The position numbers and the translations under genes were made by a program. A stretch of 13,420 bases of DNA, taken from Sphingopyxis sp. GTDB taxonomy: Bacteria > Pseudomonadota > Alphaproteobacteria > Sphingomonadales > Sphingomonadaceae. The stretch covers positions 1 to 13,420 of the forward strand of contig JAHCKJ010000032.1 in the NCBI GenBank assembly GCA_026125835.1. The letters run 5' to 3'. The notes under the pieces are model-generated. The model saw only the letters and a program-made list of their open reading frames with translations. It ran no database searches and was not told the origin of the DNA. Shown here piece after piece: positions 7,724 to 13,420 of the stretch; the first letter of the stretch is position 1; every line of letters begins with the position of its first letter.

Positions 7724-9217
7724 CTACAGCTCCGAGGCGGTCGGGCTGGTCAGAAATCCCCAGACAAGCTTTGCCCAATTGGCAGGATTATGCGCTTGCG
7801 ATTTGGTGAAATCCAGCAGCTGGTCGAGGCGCCGCCGATCATAAAGCCGCCCGCCCAGGACGACCGCCTCGATCGTCCGGCTGTTCCCGATGTCGTCGAG
7901 CGGGTTGGCGCGCAGCAGCACCAGGTCGGCCATTTTTCCTACGCTCACGGTACCGAAATCATTCGCCTTGCCGGCATAGCGTGCGGCATCATAAGTTGCC
8001 GCCTTCAGAATCGATGCCGGTGTCAATCCGGCGCGATGCAGAAGCTGCATCTCGTCGTGATAGCGAAATCCCCCGATCGCCGTGTCGGTCCCGACAAGGA
8101 CGGGAACGCCCGCCGCATGTGCCGCGCCCGTCAGCTTCAGGCCGGCGTCGAAATAATTGCCGAGGGCGCGCGCGCCGCGACGGCCTTCGAACCGTGCCGC
8201 CGTCGAAGCCAAGTCATCTCGATAGGCCCAGCGCGACAAGGGATCGAGATAATCGAGACGGGCGTCGTTGAGAAATTGCGGGTCTTGCGCCCGCGCATCT
8301 TCCTCCCGGGTTACGTGGGTGGGAACGAACCAGCTTTGCGCGATCTGCATCTGCTCCAGCAACGCCGCGCATTTTTGATCGTCAAACGATCCGACCATCT
8401 TTTCGACGACCTCGACCGGCGGAAGCTTGTCCATCTGCCCCAGTCTCCAGGCAGCTTCCTGCCGCGCGCAGGCCCGCACGAGCAGGTGCGCGTGTTCAAA
8501 GCTGCGCTGCCCGTGGGTGATGGCTTCCGCCAGTTGGACGGCCTTGGGTAAATGGCCAACGAGCGGCATGTCGCGCTCGCGCCCCTCCCCTGCGAGGGCA
8601 AAATATGTCTCGCGCGACACACCATTGTATATTTTGAGCCGGTCAATCCCTCGCGCTCTATAGGTCCGCGCTCTGGCAATCGCTTCGGCGGGGGGCATTT
8701 CTCCATCGTCGAAATAGAAGCTGGCGACTTCGACAAACCGCGGGCTCGTCATTTTCCCCGCGGCAGCGTTTTCCGTCCACCGCTTCTTGTCTTCCACGCA
8801 CGCGATCAGCGGATCCTTGGCCTCGGGGCAGTCCATCATGTCGCGGACGCCGGTAACACCATTTGCGACAAATAGTGGCAGGTGCAGCTGTGGAGACAAT
8901 TGGAAGCCATGCACGTGCATGTCCCAGAACCCGGGAACCAGAAAGCCGCCCCCGCCGTCCAGCACGGCCATATCAGGGTCAGGCTGCAAGCCTGCGGCAA
9001 TCTCGGCGATCCTGCCGCCGCGGATCATCACGTCCGCGGGTGACGTTGCCTTACCGGCTAGAACATCGACGACATGGACGTTCCTGATCAGCCGGTCATC
9101 GAACGGCTCCGGTAGCGGCGCCGAACGCACGGGCCAGACTATGGCGCCTGCCACGAGCAGCATGGACACGACCAGAAGGACTGCCAGCATCTGGCCGGTT
9201 CTCTTGAGAAAATACAT
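7724..9217 (-). CDS. membrane-anchored/exported amidohydrolase (imidazolonepropionase-like)
   Basis: The 497-residue protein belongs to the metal-dependent amidohydrolase superfamily. An N-terminal hydrophobic segment at about 7-29, after MYFLKRTGQ, anchors it in or exports it across the inner membrane. The catalytic TIM barrel then carries the metal ligands: DMHVHG (His101, His103), a likely bridging lysine in DRLKIYNGV (Lys195), VGHLPK (His222), FEHAH (His242 or His244) and GTDTAIGG (Asp378). The small beta-domain pieces sit at each end (IRNVHVVDVLAG and GKMADLVLLRANPL). The FRYHDEMQLLHRAGLTPASILKAAT segment is typical of the imidazolonepropionase/prolidase-like branch. Substrate is unknown; candidates are dipeptides, cyclic amides or lactams in the periplasm. 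The ATG lies 6 bp after the histidine kinase stop with a weak GGA upstream, so it is the last gene of the DJ-1/regulator/kinase unit. It converges on the trp cluster. All metal ligands appear intact. Confidence 0.88.
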   Translation of the reverse strand: MYFLKRTGQMLAVLLVVSMLLVAGAIVWPVRSAPLPEPFDDRLIRNVHVVDVLAGKATSPADVMIRGGRIAEIAAGLQPDPDMAVLDGGGGFLVPGFWDMHVHGFQLSPQLHLPLFVANGVTGVRDMMDCPEAKDPLIACVEDKKRWTENAAAGKMTSPRFVEVASFYFDDGEMPPAEAIARARTYRARGIDRLKIYNGVSRETYFALAGEGRERDMPLVGHLPKAVQLAEAITHGQRSFEHAHLLVRACARQEAAWRLGQMDKLPPVEVVEKMVGSFDDQKCAALLEQMQIAQSWFVPTHVTREEDARAQDPQFLNDARLDYLDPLSRWAYRDDLASTAARFEGRRGARALGNYFDAGLKLTGAAHAAGVPVLVGTDTAIGGFRYHDEMQLLHRAGLTPASILKAATYDAARYAGKANDFGTVSVGKMADLVLLRANPLDDIGNSRTIEAVVLGGRLYDRRRLDQLLDFTKSQAHNPANWAKLVWGFLTSPTASEL

Positions 9218-9223
9218 TGCTTG

Positions 9224-10423
9224 CTATCCGTTTCCAAAGTCGATCGTTGCGACGAATTCGTCAGCAACGGTTTGCAGTTTCAGCGTCCAGCCAGCCTGTT
9301 CGCCCAGTCGCTGCGCGATCCTGAGGCCGATCCCGAAGCCAGGAGTTTGCGCGGTCACATCCGCCCTGTTGCTTACGACGAGTTCACGCGCCGAGAGCAA
9401 GACCCCGATCCTCCGGTCACCGGCATGATCGATCCCGTTACGAAGGAGGTTTGCGAGGACGACCTCCATCACCTCGCGCGGCACCCGCTGTTTCGGCTCG
9501 GCAATTACCCGGACGTCAAACTCCTTGTCTCGCCACCGCGCATGCGAAGTCAGCTCGTCCAGCAGATCCGACAAAACCACCGCGACGGCGACCGGCTCGT
9601 CCACCACCGCCGCCTTGCCGCTCGCCATCCACAACATCGCGTTATTTGCGCGCTGAAGACGCCCGAGCGCGCGCGACAGCCTTTGCCAGGCCGCCTCATC
9701 CTGACGGCGTTCGGAAAGCAGCGCGTGGGCATTGATCGCCGACTGCATGGGAGTTCGCAATTCATGCCCCAGAAAGGCGAGATTGGTGCGCTCCGCCTCC
9801 GCCAGCTCGTGCTGTCTGGTCCAAAGATCGGCATGTACATCGAGCATTTGGGCAATCTCGGACACGCGCTGGTTTTCGGCCATCGCGCGCAGCTGCGCCG
9901 GATCCGAAATGCGGTCCAGCCGCTGCGCGATCTGTTCCGTATCGCGGACGATCCTGGCGGCGAGTGCCTGCGCCATGACCCATGCGGCGAAAATGAAAAG
10001 CGCCGTCACCGCAAGCGCGACGGCAACCCCGCCGGGCCAGAATGACGTCACGACCATGCTGTTCGAGACATCATAGACCAGCACCGACAATCGATCGCCG
10101 ACTGCCAATCGCATGATGTGGACATAGCGGCCGTCTGGTCGCCGCAGTTCGGCAATTTCGTCAGGCTCCAGCCGGACGGCGCGATCGGCGATATCGATCG
10201 GGACGTTCGCGCCCGTGTACAGCCGCATCGACGACGGCAATTCGACGCCTTCGGCCGCCCCGCCGGCTATCTGTCCCGCGACCGCGGCAAGCTGCCGGTC
10301 GATCAGGCCGTCCTCGACGATGTAGGAGGCAATGAGCGTGGCGCTGCACAGCAAAACAGCGGCGCATGCGGCAAAAACAGTCCACTGCCGAACGATCAGC
10401 ACCCGAAGGCTATAGGTTCGCAT
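9224..10423 (-). CDS. membrane sensor histidine kinase
   Basis: This sensor kinase autophosphorylates on histidine and should pass phosphate to the adjacent response regulator. I choose the ATG at 10423 (399 residues) over an in-frame TTG at 10435 because GGAG stands 6 nt before the ATG. Numbering follows that start. A first membrane helix spans about 14-36, a short periplasmic sensor region of about 90 residues follows, and a second helix spans about 130-155. A HAMP-like linker with coiled coil leads to the H-box FLGHELRTPMQS with phospho-acceptor His220. The N-box is NLLRNGIDHA (Asn329) and the G2-type loop is PGFGIGL (361-367). The usual DxGxG G1 box is not recognisable: the stretch reads ARELVVSNRADVTAQ. 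The ATP-binding lid therefore looks shortened. The start overlaps the regulator gene by 14 bp. The signal sensed is unknown. Confidence 0.92.
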   Translation of the reverse strand: MRTYSLRVLIVRQWTVFAACAAVLLCSATLIASYIVEDGLIDRQLAAVAGQIAGGAAEGVELPSSMRLYTGANVPIDIADRAVRLEPDEIAELRRPDGRYVHIMRLAVGDRLSVLVYDVSNSMVVTSFWPGGVAVALAVTALFIFAAWVMAQALAARIVRDTEQIAQRLDRISDPAQLRAMAENQRVSEIAQMLDVHADLWTRQHELAEAERTNLAFLGHELRTPMQSAINAHALLSERRQDEAAWQRLSRALGRLQRANNAMLWMASGKAAVVDEPVAVAVVLSDLLDELTSHARWRDKEFDVRVIAEPKQRVPREVMEVVLANLLRNGIDHAGDRRIGVLLSARELVVSNRADVTAQTPGFGIGLRIAQRLGEQAGWTLKLQTVADEFVATIDFGNG

Positions 10424-11120
10424 CGGTCGCTCCAAAACGATACCCGGCGCCGCGAACGGTCACAATCGGCTGCAAACCAAAGGCCCCAACGAGAGTTTTG
10501 CGAAGTTCGTAGATATGCATGCGCAGAGGATCACTGTCGGGGACAGCGCCTTGCCAGAGAAGATCCTCAAGTTCGCCGCGACGCACGATGCCCGGACTTC
10601 GCTCGATCAGGATTCGGAGGATGTCGAGCGCCGTCCCCGACAAGGCGAGCGTCTTCGAGCCAAGGCACAGGATCCCCGTCTGCGGCGACAGGCTGAACCC
10701 GCCAGCGTGGATGGATGTCTGCAAACGAGGCAACTGCACCTGATTATGAAGCGCAAATATCCGCGCCTGAAGCTCGGCCGGGGCGAAAGGTTTGACGATA
10801 TAGTCGACCGCGCCCGCGTCGAAACCGGCCAGTTTGTCGTCCAGGCCTGCCCGCGCGGTCAGCATGATGATCGGCTTGTTGAATCCCGACGACCGCAAGG
10901 ATCTGCAAAGGTCGCGCCCGTCACCGTCGGGCAATTCAATATCGAGAACCGCCACGTCAAATTCCTGCTCGAGCGCAAGGGTGATTGCCGATTGAACCGA
11001 GTAGGAGAACTCGACCAGAATACCGCGCGGCACCAGATAATCGGCCAAGCCGGCCGATACGTCAAAATCGTCCTCCACCAGCAGGAGGCGCAGCGGTCGC
11101 TGGCGCGATAATTCAGCCAT
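10410..11120 (-). CDS. OmpR/PhoB-family response regulator
   Basis: This 236-residue DNA-binding regulator is the likely partner of the overlapping histidine kinase. The receiver domain (about 10-122) has the acidic pocket VEDD (15-18), phospho-acceptor Asp60 in VAVLDIELPDGDG, the switch threonine Thr88 in IIMLTAR and Lys110 in DYIVKPF. The C-terminal winged helix (about 132-230) has the usual LSGTALDILRILIE helix, the recognition helix region DPLRMHIYELRKTL and the wing IVTVRGAGYRF. It resembles the QseB/PmrA/HprR-like branch of OmpR regulators, but I cannot assign an orthologue. Its ATG lies 6 bp after the DJ-1 family gene with no clear Shine-Dalgarno, implying coupling. It probably autoregulates the operon, perhaps through sequence before the DJ-1 gene. 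No residue needed for phosphorylation is missing. Confidence 0.95.
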   Translation of the reverse strand: MAELSRQRPLRLLLVEDDFDVSAGLADYLVPRGILVEFSYSVQSAITLALEQEFDVAVLDIELPDGDGRDLCRSLRSSGFNKPIIMLTARAGLDDKLAGFDAGAVDYIVKPFAPAELQARIFALHNQVQLPRLQTSIHAGGFSLSPQTGILCLGSKTLALSGTALDILRILIERSPGIVRRGELEDLLWQGAVPDSDPLRMHIYELRKTLVGAFGLQPIVTVRGAGYRFGATDANL

Positions 11121-11126
11121 GGCCTG

Positions 11127-12173
11127 TCAATGTACAAGCTGCTGGATGCGGAATGCATCAACGAAATTTCCCGCCATGGCGCCGAGCATGGAATGGAGGA
11201 GAATTGTGCGCTTGTCGAAATCAGGCATCCTTTTTGCGGCCGAGCGGGCTGCATCCATGCCCTGCGCCCGATATGCACTCAGGATCTGGATGGCCTTTTC
11301 TTCCCGGGTTCTCTGTCGCGGCACAGGAGTATGGCCGAGCGCCCGAACCATGGCTTCGGCCACCGACCAGGTGGACCAGGGATTCTGGCCGGTCACCAAT
11401 CTGCCATCGACGACCGTGTGATCCAGATACATCGGACCTTCGAGATAAGTGACATCACCAGCCCGCAGTTTTTCTTCGAGCAGGAAAGGAAACACCTCGC
11501 GCGCGTTGCCGATGATGAAAAGTTCCTCCTCATCGGTAAAAGCGGTCACCCGCTTGCCGCGAAACAGCGATTCGCCCGATCCGGACTTTGCACCGACAAG
11601 CGCAGCGGGACCGTGGCACACGGCGCCGACAACGCCGCCGCGTTCATAGATTTCCGACACCAGGGCTTGAACCGGTGCATTGTCCGGAAAATCGAACATC
11701 GCGCCCTTGCCGCCGACAAAATAGACCGCCTCATAGGCAGTCGGGTCGACGTCCGTGATTTTGAGCGTGCTGGCAATCTGGGCCTGGGCAACCGCGTCGT
11801 TGAGAAAGGCATAGTCTGCCTCGAACAACTCCTCGTCGATGTTGACCGGCGGCCTTCCGCCTTGCGGGCTGGCCACATCGACGTCGAAGCCGTTGGCCTT
11901 GAAAACATAATAGGCGCGAGCCAGTTCGGTCAGTTCAAAGCCGGCGTTGATATCGGTGTTCGGCGCCCGCCCCGTACTGGTAACCACCGCCAGAATCCGG
12001 CCACGCTTTTCCCTCACCGCATTCTGCATGACATCGAGTTGTGCCGATCGCGTTGCCGGATCCGCTACGGGCTGACCAGCCAGATCAATGCTGTTCCACC
12101 ACAGGGCGCCGCCACCCATCGTCGCCAGCCCCAGCACAGCAAGCGCACTGAGGAAAAGGGTTCGCTTTCGCAT
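11127..12173 (-). CDS. membrane-anchored DJ-1/PfpI (Hsp31-like) family protein
   Basis: The 348-residue protein has an N-terminal hydrophobic segment (about 5-26) and then a DJ-1/PfpI domain. The expected residues are Glu80 in NAGFELTELARAYYVF, the nucleophile elbow GAVCHGPAAL with Cys186 followed by His187, and GGKGAMFDFPDN (154-165). This arrangement is closest to the Hsp31/YDR533C type, whose members act as glutathione-independent glyoxalases, deglycases or holding chaperones. Activity on methylglyoxal or a related carbonyl is a reasonable guess, not a demonstration. The membrane segment would place the domain in the periplasm, unlike cytosolic Hsp31. A helical C-terminal extension of about 65 residues after 283 (EEKAIQILSAYRAQ and on) is beyond the core fold. 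It is the first gene of a four-gene unit with AGGAG 9 nt before the ATG. It lies 56 bp downstream of a decaying exporter operon on the same strand. Confidence 0.88.
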   Translation of the reverse strand: MRKRTLFLSALAVLGLATMGGGALWWNSIDLAGQPVADPATRSAQLDVMQNAVREKRGRILAVVTSTGRAPNTDINAGFELTELARAYYVFKANGFDVDVASPQGGRPPVNIDEELFEADYAFLNDAVAQAQIASTLKITDVDPTAYEAVYFVGGKGAMFDFPDNAPVQALVSEIYERGGVVGAVCHGPAALVGAKSGSGESLFRGKRVTAFTDEEELFIIGNAREVFPFLLEEKLRAGDVTYLEGPMYLDHTVVDGRLVTGQNPWSTWSVAEAMVRALGHTPVPRQRTREEKAIQILSAYRAQGMDAARSAAKRMPDFDKRTILLHSMLGAMAGNFVDAFRIQQLVH

Positions 12174-12210
12174 TGCTATCGACTCCTGCCTCGAAAGCGA
12201 CTCGATAGCA
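12174..12210 (-). promoter_or_regulatory. inverted repeat overlapping the DJ-1 gene ribosome binding site
   Basis: TGCTATCGACTC (12174-12185) and GACTCGATAGCA (12199-12210) are inverted complements at 11 of 12 positions with a 13 bp spacer. The left arm directly abuts the start codon and includes the complement of AGGAG (12183-12187), the ribosome binding site of the minus-strand DJ-1 gene. In DNA it could be a dimer operator for the operon's regulator or another repressor. In RNA it would fold into a hairpin hiding the ribosome binding site. No convincing -35/-10 pair was found within the 56 bp upstream gap, so the promoter may lie farther upstream. Confidence 0.55.
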
Positions 12211-12229
12211 GGCTAATGTAAGGCGAAGA

Positions 12230-12568
12230 TCAGATCGGATCCCACACGTCAGGGCGCCGGGCCCGGGCCCGGCGGGCGCGCGCGGCGTCGGCGCGCGCGC
12301 GCGGCGCGCGGCCGCGCGCGCGCTCGATCCGCGCGGCCGCTTCGCCGCGCGAAGGCGCATCGGCCAGCGCAGCGTCGCGCAGGGCACGGAAGGCCGCGTC
12401 GTCGTGGGGCAGCAACGCGGCCAGCGACCCTGCTTCGGCCGCGTCCGGCACATAGGAAAAGCTGGCAGGCAGCACCGGGGGCGTCGTATCAATCTCCGGT
12501 GGCGGCCCGGCGACGCAGCCGGCACTGCCCAGCGCCAGCAGCACGATTGGCGCCGCCTTGCGGATCAT
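12230..12568 (-). pseudogene. outer-membrane efflux lipoprotein (NodT/OprM type), severely shortened
   Basis: The first 75 or so residues look like a genuine RND/ABC efflux outer-membrane lipoprotein: a signal peptide with lipobox LGSAGC, then CVAGPPPEIDTTPPVLP and ALLPHDDAAFRALRDAALAD, leading into the first helix EAAARIERAR. Full proteins of this family have about 450-480 residues. Here the frame stops after 112 codons. After about residue 80 the sequence becomes an arginine/alanine-rich stretch encoded by almost pure G/C DNA. The last residues PDVWDPI could be a preserved C-terminus, as in the neighbouring adaptor pseudogene, which would mean an internal deletion rather than a simple cut. 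The ATG at 12568 overlaps the adaptor stop (TGATG); a GTG at 12571 is an alternative. No barrel or tunnel can be built, so it is called non-functional. Confidence 0.72.
12252..12323. repeat. almost pure G/C tract with nested palindromes
   Basis: Of 72 consecutive bases only one (T at 12288) is not G or C. The tract contains an 18 bp perfect palindrome at 12256-12273 (GCCGGGCCCGGGCCCGGC), a 16 bp perfect palindrome at 12304-12319 (GCGCGCGGCCGCGCGC) and runs of alternating GC. Such sequence can form hairpins or left-handed DNA and is a likely deletion hot spot. It is also a place where assemblies fail. It lies in the degenerate 3' half of the outer-membrane lipoprotein remnant. Confidence 0.8.
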
Positions 12569-13000
12569 CACTTTTCCCCCGCGCGCGGTTTCGCGGGAAT
12601 GAAGGCGTCGACCTGCTGCCCGACGCGGAAGAGGTCATTGCCCGGCGGCAGCGCATAGATGATCTGCATGACCCGCACGTCGACGCGTTCGGCCGCGCTG
12701 TTGGTCAGCGACCGTTTCGGCAACACCAGCGGTCCGGCTGACCGCTGCCGGGTCGTCCACCTGGCGATACAGCGCGAGCTGGCGCTGTGCCGTCGTGCGC
12801 GCCGTATCGGCTTCGGTAATCGCGGCCTGTGCCTCGCGAATCGCCGCTTCCGCCGCGCGCGGCGGCGTTTGCTGCGGCGATTCAAGCCTGCGATCGGGCA
12901 GTCCGACGAAGATCTAGACGACCGCCAGCACAACCCCCAGCAAGGCGATGACAGGCAGGATCTGGCGCGGAAAGTTGAGGTTGGCAAAGCGTCGGGTCAT
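12568..13000 (-). pseudogene. HlyD-family membrane fusion protein of an ABC exporter, broken
   Basis: This is the adaptor gene that should link the ABC transporter to the outer-membrane channel. Reading from the ATG at 13000 gives a normal N-terminus with one membrane helix (NFPRQILPVIALLGVVLAVV), then an in-frame TAG at 12914-12916 as codon 29. The same frame continues as IFVGLPDRRLESPQQTPPRA. It then jumps directly to a coiled-coil piece, EAAIREAQAAITEAD to RQLALYRQVDDPAAVSR, without the biotinyl-lipoyl half expected between them. Near 12730-12740 a second loss with a frame change leads to the C-terminal PLVLPKRSLTNSAAERVDVR and FRVGQQVDAFIPA, ending at the TGA at 12568. About 140 codons remain of a family protein that is normally much longer. 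It begins 4 bp after the ATPase stop. Even with stop suppression, two domains are gone, so it is inactive. Confidence 0.85.
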
Positions 13001-13004
13001 GGCG

Positions 13005-13420
13005 TCAATGGTCCTTCGGCATGTCGCGACCGTCGTGGGTGATGCGGCCGTCCTCGAGCACAAGGATACGGTCGGCCAGGTCAAAGATGCGGTTGTCGTG
13101 GGTGACAATGATGACCGAGCGATCGTCGGCCAGCGCGACTTCGCGCAGCAGGTCCATCACGCGGCGCCCCGACCGGGCATCGAGCACCGCGGTCGGTTCG
13201 TCGCAAACGATCAGCCGCGGCTGGTGAACGAGCGCGCGGGCGATGGCGACGCGTTGCTGCTGCCCGCCCGACAGCTGGCTCGGCAGCTTGTTCGCCTGGT
13301 CGCCGATGTTGAGCGCGGCAAGCAGCTCGGTCGCCCGCGCGCGTGCTTCGCCGCGGTCTCCCCCCTGCGCGATCAACGGCACCGCGGCGTTGGCGGCGGC
13401 ATCAATCGCCAGGATCAGAT
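13005..13420 (-). CDS. ABC exporter ATP-binding subunit (partial, 5' end outside window)
   Basis: The last 137 residues of an ABC ATPase are visible; the gene runs off the right edge, so the Walker A loop is not seen. Visible motifs are the signature LSGGQQQRV, Walker B LIVCDEPTAVLD and the H-loop IIVTHD, followed by LADRILVLEDGRI. Signature, Walker B and H-loop are all intact, and the gene ends normally with TGA. The type resembles LolD/MacB/DevA ATPases that drive substrate export with a permease and an HlyD adaptor. The adaptor gene follows 4 bp later but is broken, and the outer-membrane gene after it is reduced, so this ATPase has probably lost its pathway. The permease is expected upstream, beyond the window. 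The frame is open to the edge; an internal GTG at 13382 is not a likely start because the family sequence continues upstream of it. Confidence 0.9.
   Translation of the reverse strand, partial: LILAIDAAANAAVPLIAQGGDRGEARARATELLAALNIGDQANKLPSQLSGGQQQRVAIARALVHQPRLIVCDEPTAVLDARSGRRVMDLLREVALADDRSVIIVTHDNRIFDLADRILVLEDGRITHDGRDMPKDH

Noticed and set aside
7359..7778. 139-codon minus-strand frame covering the hairpin element and the amidohydrolase 3' end
   Set aside because: Its C-terminal part is simply the repeat element translated, and the rest overlaps the amidohydrolase end without any motif.
7586..8551. 321-codon plus-strand frame
   Set aside because: It runs antisense through the amidohydrolase gene, which has all metal-ligand motifs, and its own translation shows no domain.
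10423..10435. TTG at 10435 as the start of the histidine kinase
   Set aside because: The ATG at 10423 has GGAG at ideal spacing and gives a normal N-terminus, so the TTG start is less likely.
11130..12221. 363-codon plus-strand frame
   Set aside because: It is antisense to the DJ-1 family gene, whose catalytic motifs are clear.
12256..12273. 18 bp perfect palindrome considered as a rho-independent terminator
   Set aside because: No T-run follows on either strand, and the palindrome has no loop. It is better explained by the low-complexity G/C tract.

Overview
The window reads as a high-GC alphaproteobacterial chromosome segment, most likely from a sphingomonad (Sphingopyxis/Sphingomonas type). 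This is an inference from three things: the ppiD-trpE linkage followed by a trpG-trpD-trpC cluster, the very GC-rich codon third positions, and two kinds of hairpin-forming intergenic repeat with an inverted 'CGTCATCCCCGCGA' or 'CTCCCCCTGA' motif. No rRNA, tRNA, CRISPR array, integrase or transposase was seen.

Plus strand, 1-7280: a PpiD-like membrane-anchored periplasmic folding factor (167-2113) is followed 7 bp later by trpE (GTG start). After trpE comes an exported alpha/beta hydrolase of the homoserine O-acetyltransferase-like fold, then a roughly 90 bp inverted-repeat element, then trpG, trpD and trpC with ATGA overlaps. Together trpE, trpG, trpD and trpC convert chorismate to indole-3-glycerol phosphate. 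The hydrolase has no obvious step in that pathway.

Convergent gap, 7281-7723: a long imperfect hairpin element (7316-7463) lies between the end of the trp cluster and the end of the minus-strand operon. The rest is non-coding or holds a short unrecognised remnant.

Minus strand, 12173 down to 7724: a compact four-gene unit of a membrane-anchored DJ-1/PfpI (Hsp31-like) protein, an OmpR-type response regulator, a membrane histidine kinase and a membrane-anchored or exported amidohydrolase. Junctions are +6 bp, -14 bp and +6 bp. A near-perfect inverted repeat covers the ribosome binding site of the first gene. This is the most distinctive unit in the window: a two-component system between two predicted extracytoplasmic enzymes. 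It loosely recalls the E. coli hchA/hprRS neighbourhood.

Minus strand, 13420 down to 12230: the decaying remains of a DevBCA-like ABC exporter operon. The ATPase gene is intact as far as visible but cut by the window edge. The HlyD adaptor gene is a clear pseudogene, with an in-frame stop at codon 29, at least two internal losses and a frame change. The outer-membrane efflux lipoprotein is reduced to about 112 codons ending in an almost pure G/C tract. The DJ-1 unit lies 56 bp downstream on the same strand.
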